Origin: Cynocephalus volans | Lineage: Eukaryota; Chordata; Mammalia; Dermoptera; Cynocephalidae | Direction: 5' to 3' | Length of the DNA: 64,000 nt | Assembly (NCBI RefSeq): GCF_027409185.1 | Contig: NC_084472.1 | Coordinates: 19,888,524 to 19,952,523 of the forward strand | Part shown: positions 59,701 through 64,000 of the stretch, piece after piece | How positions within the stretch are numbered: the stretch's first letter is position 1 | Layout: the number at the start of each line of letters is the position of its first letter | The notes under the pieces: generated by a model | Told to the model about the DNA's origin: nothing | The model's database searches: none | Seen by the model: only the letters and a program-made list of their open reading frames with translations | Position numbers and translations under genes: made by a program

Positions 59701-61079
59701 GTGGAATTGCTCATCCTGGGCCCCATGTTCCATGGATTTCAGGGATAGCACAAACTGGCTCATGTACAAAGGCTTTAAGCCAGTATTAACTTGTTAACCA
59801 AGAAGAAGACACATGAAGCAGCCACACGGTCACACATGATCATTTTGACTTAGTTCAAAGAGTTGAGATTTAGGGTCATAGATCTTTACTTTCTATTTTT
59901 AGTTGTCACTTTTATAATGAAAAATAAAATAATAATATACAATATATATACATATTTTTGTATTACTAGGTATTATACTTAGTGTGCTTGGAGGCATTCA
60001 CACAGTCCAACAGCAGGTTTCAGAAACCCTAAATGAAATTCAGATATACTTAATAGTTAGCATTTTAACAGAAAAAAAGCCCACTGGAAACTCCCTTGAT
60101 ATCTAAATGTCACATACAATGGATTAAGAAAACCTAAAATTTTCCAACTTGGGCAAATTTTCAGGAATTTTAAATCATGATTAGTCCAGAAAGTGGACAA
60201 TTATGAAAATCTTATGGCAGTTCAAATTATCCTAGTATAAAACACTATCACATAATTGTGAACACAAAATTTATCTTTCTGTAGTCTCATTTTTTCTTAT
60301 CCATATGTCAAAAATGAAAATCAATAAGTTCTTTAAAGGAAGAACCACAACTTACCTAACTTTGTAAGCTGTAATCATGTAATACATATTTCGGTGAGGA
60401 TAGCTCATGAAAGTAAACTGCCTGCCAAGCCACCCCCTTTAGAAGTCTCTCAGATTCATTGGGATCAGCTCAATACTTCCAATAATTCCTATCACAGTAT
60501 TGGGATTAATATAGTTTGGCAGGAGGGAGAGGGTGGCTGGCCAGTACAGGGATCAAACCCTGGACCTTGGTGTTATCAGCACCACACTCTGTCCAGCTGA
60601 GCAAACCAGCCAGCCCCGGGATTAATCTTGAAGTGAAAAAAAAGCACATGCAAACAGGAAAAGTTAGAAAACCACCTGCTACTGTACCCTTTCTGGTTAC
60701 AAAATTTAGTGTCCTAGAGTAGAAAGCTACCAGTGCAAGTTAGAGTCCAAGTAATTCTCCATAAAATTCTCCAATTGTGAGCCCAGAGTGAAAATGTAAT
60801 GCTTTGAATGGAATCTAGGACTGCCCCTGAACCTGCAAGTAACCTTGTGAAATCCACTTCCTTAGACTCGAGAGTCTTGTAAAAAGGGAGGCACAAATTC
60901 ATACTTTAGATGAGGAGAACACTAATACTCATGACTACTGAGATCTTCAACAGGATATAAAATCAAGAAGGTTCTCTTACTTTGGTCCTAAATTCAGTGG
61001 ATGCTCCAAATCCAAAGAGAAATCTCACCACGTCATTATGGCCTTGCTGGGCAGCAAAGAACAGGGCTGTTGTACCTGA
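35621..61079 (-). CDS. ANKRD29: ANKRD29, 3' part of gene (last seven coding exons, spliced)
   Basis: Seven exons on the minus strand join in frame: 61079-60981, 57907-57809, 53619-53521, 45233-45135, 43223-43128, 40654-40556 and 35704-35621. They total 675 nt, or 224 residues plus a TAA stop. Human ANKRD29 has 301 residues, so about 77 N-terminal residues lie beyond the right edge. The first six exons each encode one ankyrin repeat and all junctions are phase 0; the last encodes a short charged tail. Ankyrin repeats bind other proteins, but the partner and cellular role of ANKRD29 are not well established. The assignment rests on the recalled human sequence and on the position next to NPC1. 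Exon numbers below assume three upstream coding exons. Confidence 0.95.
35925..36045 (+). mobile_element. L2 LINE 3' tail
   Basis: GATCTCCTGGAGGGCAGGGT and GCACAATGCCTAGCATGTC to CTAATAAATACTGG are the L2 end. Confidence 0.75.
36324..37581 (+). mobile_element. hAT-type DNA transposon, about 1.26 kb
   Basis: It opens CAGTGGTTTCCAAACTTTTT and closes CTCTGAGAACTGTTG, inverted ends typical of the hAT superfamily. The internal sequence is AT-rich and has no long open frame. Confidence 0.7.
38018..38138 (+). mobile_element. Internally deleted copy of the solo LTR at 34396
   Basis: About 121 bp keep both ends of the same LTR (AAGAAAATAATCTAAGTGAT and CATCCTTTGTCATTGGATAG) with the middle missing. 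TACAG and TATAG flank it, a plausible aged duplication. Confidence 0.7.
38862..39092 (+). mobile_element. L2 LINE 3' tail
   Basis: CTGAGCTCCCTGAAAGCAAA, CATTGTATCCCCAGCACACA and TATTTGTTGAATGAGTGAAT are strong L2 matches. Confidence 0.8.
40556..40654 (-). CDS. ANKRD29: ANKRD29 exon 9, last ankyrin repeat
   Basis: This 99-nt exon has a CTTAG acceptor and a GTAACT donor. It encodes NGTSALHAAVLSGNIKTV through GADPTLRNK, 33 residues. The ALHAAVLSGN core and LLLEAGADP turn are strong ankyrin matches. Confidence 0.96.
41495..41620 (-). mobile_element. L1 3'-end fragment
   Basis: Reversed L1 3' end with TTTTATGGGGAACAGAGTTA and GATCAAATCAGGGCAGTTGG. Confidence 0.7.
42131..42453 (+). mobile_element. 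Non-autonomous hAT DNA transposon, same family as at 17693
   Basis: The 323-bp element has ends TAGGGGTCATCAAAG and TTTGCTGACCCCTG, and 8-bp duplications GTGTATAC and GTATATAC (7 of 8). Confidence 0.82.
43128..43223 (-). CDS. ANKRD29: ANKRD29 exon 8, ankyrin repeat (32 residues)
   Basis: This 96-nt exon has a TTAAG acceptor and a GTAAGA donor. It encodes DGTTALLKAANKGYNAVI through FSPTLGILK. It is one codon shorter than its 33-residue neighbours, with a non-standard end (KFSPTLG) in place of the GAD-type turn, as I recall for the human repeat. Confidence 0.95.
43224..45134 (-). other. ANKRD29: ANKRD29 intron 7
   Basis: This 1.9-kb intron contains a complete MaLR-type solo LTR (43336-43737). 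The stretch from about 44,640 to 45,134 is GC-rich and leads into the island over exon 7. I see nothing recognisable in 43,745-44,630. Confidence 0.8.
43336..43737 (+). mobile_element. MaLR-type solo LTR, complete
   Basis: The 402-bp element begins TGTAGTGGATTATGTCCCCC and ends GAACAGACTAATACA, with TG and CA ends. The 5-bp duplication ATGTG is at 43331-43335 and 43738-43742. AATAAA occurs in the 3' part. The sequence resembles the MST/MLT group. Confidence 0.85.
44640..45480. promoter_or_regulatory. Intragenic CpG-rich region over ANKRD29 exon 7
   Basis: GC-rich sequence from about 44,640, with CpG densest at 45,080-45,240, surrounds an internal exon. It may be a CpG island with regulatory activity or an alternative promoter. 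I see no TATA or initiator signal that settles this. Confidence 0.45.
45135..45233 (-). CDS. ANKRD29: ANKRD29 exon 7, ankyrin repeat in a CpG island
   Basis: This 99-nt exon has a CGCAG acceptor and a GTGAGT donor. It encodes DGTAPLWIASQMGHSEVV through GADRDAARN. It holds 17 CpG dinucleotides in 99 bases, whereas the next coding exon holds only two in 96. Surrounding intron sequence is also GC-rich. The 299-codon open frame across 44629-45528 reads this exon in a different frame and is a by-product of the GC content. Confidence 0.96.
47905..48060 (+). mobile_element. MIR-like SINE, diverged
   Basis: GGCCTTAGGCAGATCACTGT and GATGTTAATTGAATGTATTA follow the forward MIR pattern loosely. A further MIR-like stretch in reverse may follow to 48,280. 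Confidence 0.45.
49620..49830 (-). mobile_element. MIR SINE
   Basis: Reversed MIR with ACAATAATCCTATGGCAGAG and GCTCAAGGTCATGCAGTTAA. Confidence 0.8.
51491..51663 (+). mobile_element. tRNA-Ile-type dimeric SINE
   Basis: Forward full dimer starting TTGGGGCTGGCCCGTGGCTC. The duplication AAAACAACTGCACTC is perfect at 51476-51490 and 51664-51678, suggesting a young copy. Confidence 0.92.
52430..52590 (-). mobile_element. Old MIR-type SINE, diverged
   Basis: GAAGAGATCATCAGGCTCGT, CAGTGAAGAGAGGTCCAGAG and CTCAGGATTCCTGACCTC fit a reversed MIR3-like pattern. Confidence 0.5.
53521..53619 (-). CDS. ANKRD29: ANKRD29 exon 6, ankyrin repeat
   Basis: This 99-nt exon has a CTCAG acceptor and a GTAATG donor. 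It encodes DGATALFLAAQGGYLDVI through GAKVNQPRQ, 33 residues with all main ankyrin consensus positions. Confidence 0.96.
53832..53996 (-). mobile_element. tRNA-Ile-type dimeric SINE
   Basis: Reversed full dimer with a perfect duplication AACAGGTGTCCTTTT at 53817-53831 and 53997-54011. It is inserted about 210 bases from ANKRD29 exon 6, on its 5' side. Confidence 0.92.
54829..54925 (-). mobile_element. tRNA-Ile-type monomeric SINE
   Basis: Reversed monomer: TTTGGCAGCTGGATGGTACA to CTGAGCTAATCGGCCAGCC. Confidence 0.82.
55290..55470 (+). mobile_element. hAT-like element, diverged
   Basis: The end reads AAGTTCCCCAGGTGATTCTA and CAGAGTTGAGAATCACTT, typical of MER5/MER20-like elements. The left end is unclear. 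Confidence 0.5.
56150..57410 (+). mobile_element. L1 5'-end-like block with tandem repeats
   Basis: A GC-rich, pyrimidine-tailed block ends CTCCACAACAACATCCTAGA, a phrase I associate with the 5' end of mammalian L1. Between about 56,920 and 57,330, imperfect repeats of roughly 100 bp carry GATGGTGGAAGGC, CCACACCCCCCGACA and CAGCCTGGCAATGACCA-type phrases. No ORF1 follows. Confidence 0.5.
56920..57330. repeat. Imperfect tandem repeat, about 100-bp units
   Basis: Three to four related units share CCxGAGxTGGGATGGTGGA, CCTCAGCCATACCCCCC and CCAGCxxTGACCACC-like phrases. It lies in ANKRD29 intron 5. Confidence 0.55.
57809..57907 (-). CDS. ANKRD29: ANKRD29 exon 5, ankyrin repeat
   Basis: This 99-nt exon has a CATAG acceptor and a GTGAGT donor. 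It encodes DGGTALLAASQYGHMQVV through GANIHDQLY, exactly 33 residues. The consensus positions G-TAL-AA---GH--VV--LL--GA are present. Confidence 0.96.
58911..59073 (+). mobile_element. tRNA-Ile-type dimeric SINE next to MER5-like DNA
   Basis: Forward full dimer with a perfect duplication AAAATGCCTAGTCTT at 58896-58910 and 59074-59088. The right flank is MER5-like, so it appears to have landed in or beside an older element. Confidence 0.92.
59085..59215 (-). mobile_element. MER5-like fragment
   Basis: GGTCTGATTCAGTAGGTCTG and CTTGGAGAAACACTG follow the reversed MER5A pattern. The SINE at 58911 lies immediately to its left. Confidence 0.6.
60511..60617 (-). mobile_element. tRNA-Ile-type monomeric SINE
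   Basis: Reversed monomer: GGCTGGCCAGTACAGGGATC to GAGCAAACCAGCCAGCCCC. The duplication GGGATTAAT is at 60502-60510 and 60618-60626. Confidence 0.85.
60981..61079 (-). CDS. ANKRD29: ANKRD29 exon 4, ankyrin repeat
   Basis: This 99-nt exon follows a CT-rich acceptor (CTCTCTCTCAG) and ends before GTAAGA. It reads SGTTALFFAAQQGHNDVV through GASTEFRTK. The TALFFAAQQGH core and the FLFGFGA turn match the ankyrin helix-turn-helix pattern. It is the first ANKRD29 exon in the window. Confidence 0.95.
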
Positions 61080-61257
61080 CTGAGAGAGAGAGTGTGGCTT
61101 TAAAAGACATTTGGTTACATTACATTTGATTTATACACTTGCAAAGAAAACAAACAATATCCTTGCATATAAACCTTCTAGCCCAGGAAGGGGCTACATT
61201 TGAACTGATCCTATACCTTAGTCAGAGTAGTGATGAGGTAAAAGGAAAACTTTATTC

Positions 61258-62176
61258 TTGGTGTAGTGGGATGAATGGTAGTTCCCCAAAAGACGTATCC
61301 CCATCCTAAGTCCTGGCACTTATGAATATTGCCTTACATGGCAAAAGATACAATAAAAGTTAAGGATTTTAAGGAGGAGCTTATCCTGGGGTATCTGGAT
61401 AGACCCTAAATCCAATGACAAGTGTCCTTATATGACTGAGGCAGAAGCATTATTCATAATAGCTAAAATGAAGTAGCTAAAATGTCCATTGATGATGAAT
61501 GGATAAGTACAATATGGCATATCCACCCGACAAAGAGTATTTAGCTTAAAAAGGAAGGAAATTCTGACATTTGTTACAACATGGATAAACCTTGAAGACA
61601 TTATGCTAAGTGAATAAGCCAGTCCGCAAAGGACAAGTACTGTATGATTCTACTGTGATATCTAAAGCAGTCAAATTCATAGAACCAAAAAGTAGTACGG
61701 TGGCTGCCAGGGGTCAGCAGAGGGAGGAATGGGAAGGTGTTGCTTAATTGCTATAGAGTTTCGGTTTTATAAGATGAAAAGAGATATAGAGACGGATGAT
61801 GGAAACGGTTGCACATCATTGTGAATGTACTTGATACCACTCAACTGTGCACTTAAAAATGGTTAAGACTGTAAATTTTATGTTACCACAATCAAAAAAA
61901 ATTTTTTTTAAGAAAGAATGAGGCAGAACGATATTTGACATAGTGAAGAGGCAACATGACCACAGAGGCAGAGGCTGGAGTGCTGTGGCCATGAGAGCCA
62001 ACAGAAGCTGGAAGAGGTGAGGAATAAGTTCTCCCCTGGAGCCTCCAAAGAGAGTGGGGCCCTGCCCACACCTTGATTTTGAACTTCTGGCCTGCAGAAT
62101 TGTGAGAAAATAAATTCTTCTTGTTTTAAGCCACCAAGTTTGTGGTAATTAGTTACAGCAGCCACAGAAAATGAAT
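61258..62176 (+). mobile_element. MLT1-like LTR interrupted by L1
   Basis: The left part (GTTCCCCAAAAGACGTATCC to GTCCTTATATGACTGAGGCA) and right part (GGCAACATGACCACAGAGGC to AGCCACCAAGTTTGTGGTAA) are the two ends of a MaLR-type LTR. They are separated by the L1 at 61446-61911. Confidence 0.75.
61446..61911 (+). mobile_element. L1 3'-end insertion nested in an MLT1-like LTR
   Basis: A forward L1 3' end runs from TTATTCATAATAGCTAAAAT through ATGGATAAACCTTGAAGACA and TGGCTGCCAGGGGTCAGCAG to an A-rich end. LTR sequence continues on both sides. Confidence 0.82.
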
Positions 62177-62350
62177 ACATTTGGCATAATGTCTGGGAAA
62201 AACTAGCATTCATTAATACAGAAAAGAATTCTGGTAGAATTCTGTTTATAAAATTTAGTGCCCCAGAGAAAAAAAAGCTACCAGTGCAAGAAAGAATCTA
62301 AGTAATTCACCCACAGACTTCTCTAATTGTGAGCCCAGAGTAAAAATGGT

Positions 62351-62418
62351 ACTTCAAAAAGTTCGTGGAAATATTCATATTTTCTTTCAATTCTATTTTT
62401 CCATGACCTCTTCAAAAT
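62351..62418. mobile_element. Short inverted-repeat element
   Basis: Ends ACTTCAAAAAGTTCGTGGAA and TTTCCATGACCTCTTCAAAA are imperfect reverse complements around a short AT-rich middle, as in a mariner-type miniature element. Confidence 0.5.
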
Positions 62419-62817
62419 TGCTAATCACATCTTTTGCCATTTCTCAAAATCAGACATATTAACAAGAAGACTTTCTGTCTGCAATGCAGGAGGCTGATTC
62501 CAAATTTTAAACCAATTATGATATTCTGAGACACAATTTTTTGCATCCTTCCTTCCCAGCCACTTTTACGAGTTTACTCAAAGTTTGGTACCCAAATCAT
62601 TGGGTAATAAGAGCAAAATCACAATAGCGCTCTTGTGGGCAGTATATATCTCACTTCCATTCTTTGAGCTTGGGATGAAGCTAATACATACTACACTTTC
62701 CTAGGCACAGTAAAAAGACACCCTTCTTTCCACAACTTACCCGGAACTGTTCAGGTGGTAGGTTCTCGCTCAGGTGTGAGAAGCTGAGGATAGCATGTCC
62801 TATGCATTCTTAAGGGC

Positions 62818-62870
62818 CTGTGTGTGTGTGCACATCTGTGTGCATGTGTGGGTTTGTGTGCGTGCGTGGT
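62818..62870. repeat. TG-rich simple repeat
   Basis: TGTGTGTGTGTG with CA and GC interruptions. Confidence 0.85.
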
Positions 62871-64000
62871 GGGAAGCAATGAGACTCACCACTGAGGCAG
62901 AACACCACACACCTTCCCAGATCTGACCCTCTATCTCAGGCTGTGCCCCTAACCAGACTCTGCCCCAGGAAGGCACTGGCAATGTGGCCATTCGCAGAGC
63001 CTTTGCCCACAGTGCAGGAGGGACCTTCTCCTTGGTTTCCACAGAAACGAGTGGGAATGCTTCTCCCTTTGTTTTCTCACAGTGGAGGATGCTCGGTTCC
63101 AGAAACCTTAAGGTGTAAACAGGTCTAGATGAAGAAACTTGGCTAGAATAGGAAAACTCTCACCTTTTTCATATACATTAAATTTTAGAGACTATCAGGG
63201 GCTCTTTCTAGGAGATGTTTCTTTATTAAGAGAAAGGGTATGTTTTTCAAGAAACTTTCTTGACACATTAATTACAAAAATAATTACAGCAGTTTGAGCC
63301 AATTTCGGAACATACTATCAATCATTATGCAAATTAATGCAGCAATCTACATTATATAATCTGTTTTATTATAATCTGTATTATAACAGGAGCTAGACTT
63401 CAGTCTGGAATGTGAATAAAGGTCTTAAATGTGTGTGCTTTACTACTGAAACCCAGGGCTTCAGGCCAACTGCATTTGCAGCTCCTACGCCTGACAGTTA
63501 TGATCAGCCAATACTGCTGGCTCTCTAAAGCGATGGTCTTTCAGGACCATTAGCTTTCAGTTTGTCTCTCTAGCAAGCTCGGTGTATCTAGATAGCCAGC
63601 CTAAGAACAATGGCAGGTACTTTTTCAGGAAACACATTTTCTGATACCGCAAAATGGATTAACAATGGACTAAGGTAGAAGACTGCTATAAGAGTAAGTT
63701 CCAAAGCAGTGCAAGGCACTCTCTTTCAGCTTCCAAAACAGGTGAGTGAGGTTGGAGTCCCCATCTGGCTTAGCAGCTCTATCACCCCAGATTGGCATGG
63801 TCTGAGGAAATGCAGGGGACCACCAGGAACTTACACAGCATCATCATTTGAGCCACACAGGTTACCTCTAAACTGAGTACACTTTGGTAAGTCCTCAAGG
63901 GCTATTGTTCTCAGTATACAAGAGTTTTCATCTCTAAGATTAGTTCAGCAATTGGAACCAAAAAGATAAATATAAAACCATAAAAACTGTACATTGGCTA

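Larger units (their letters stand above)
57908..60980 (-). other. ANKRD29: ANKRD29 intron 4
   Basis: This 3.1-kb intron holds a dimeric SINE (58911-59073) inserted next to MER5-like sequence, and a monomeric SINE (60511-60617). Nothing is recognised in 58,020-58,860 or 59,220-60,500. Confidence 0.8.
61080..64000 (-). other. ANKRD29: ANKRD29 intron 3, 3' portion
   Basis: Intron sequence runs from the acceptor of exon 4 to the window edge with no further ankyrin exon. It holds an MLT1-like LTR with an L1 inside it (61258-62176), a short inverted-repeat element (62351-62418) and a TG-rich run. I see nothing in 62,880-64,000. Confidence 0.8.

Overview
This is a 64 kb piece of a placental-mammal nuclear genome: GT-AG introns, CpG-island promoter sequence, and abundant MIR, L2, L1, MaLR and hAT repeats. 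Two genes are present, both on the minus strand and both incomplete. Bases 1-24,000 hold the 5' end of NPC1 (lysosomal cholesterol exporter): six coding exons and a CpG-island promoter, with later exons off the left edge. Bases 35,621-61,079 hold the last seven coding exons of ANKRD29 (ankyrin repeat protein), with its first exons off the right edge. This NPC1-ANKRD29 order matches the human 18q11.2 neighbourhood. All thirteen exons lie in intact frame with consensus splice sites, so both genes look functional.

The most species-specific signal is a family of young tRNA-Ile-like SINEs, found as monomers and as head-to-tail dimers, with A-rich tails and target-site duplications. This fits the CYN-SINEs described from colugos (Dermoptera). 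I therefore infer a colugo such as Galeopterus or Cynocephalus, at moderate confidence and without a database search.

Layout: 1-1,200 NPC1 exons 6 and 5; 1,200-8,377 NPC1 intron 4, mostly reversed L1 with several SINEs; 8,377-11,455 exons 4, 3 and 2; 11,456-23,882 the long intron 1 with MIRs, SINEs, a hAT element and an LTR; 23,690-24,290 exon 1 and the promoter island; 24,300-35,620 intergenic DNA with LTRs, L1, MLT1-like elements and the presumed ANKRD29 3' UTR; 35,621-61,079 ANKRD29 exons; 61,080-64,000 ANKRD29 intron with an L1 nested in an MLT1-like LTR.

The two genes are not known to act together. NPC1 moves cholesterol out of late endosomes and lysosomes. ANKRD29 is a poorly characterised protein made almost wholly of ankyrin repeats, and its internal exons each encode one repeat. 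I found no convincing new gene or undescribed protein system. The points most worth following up are a hairpin-bearing SINE subfamily, an intragenic CpG island on one ANKRD29 exon, an extra N-glycosylation sequon in NPC1, a deletion-derived mini-LTR, and a tandem repeat that resembles an L1 5' UTR.
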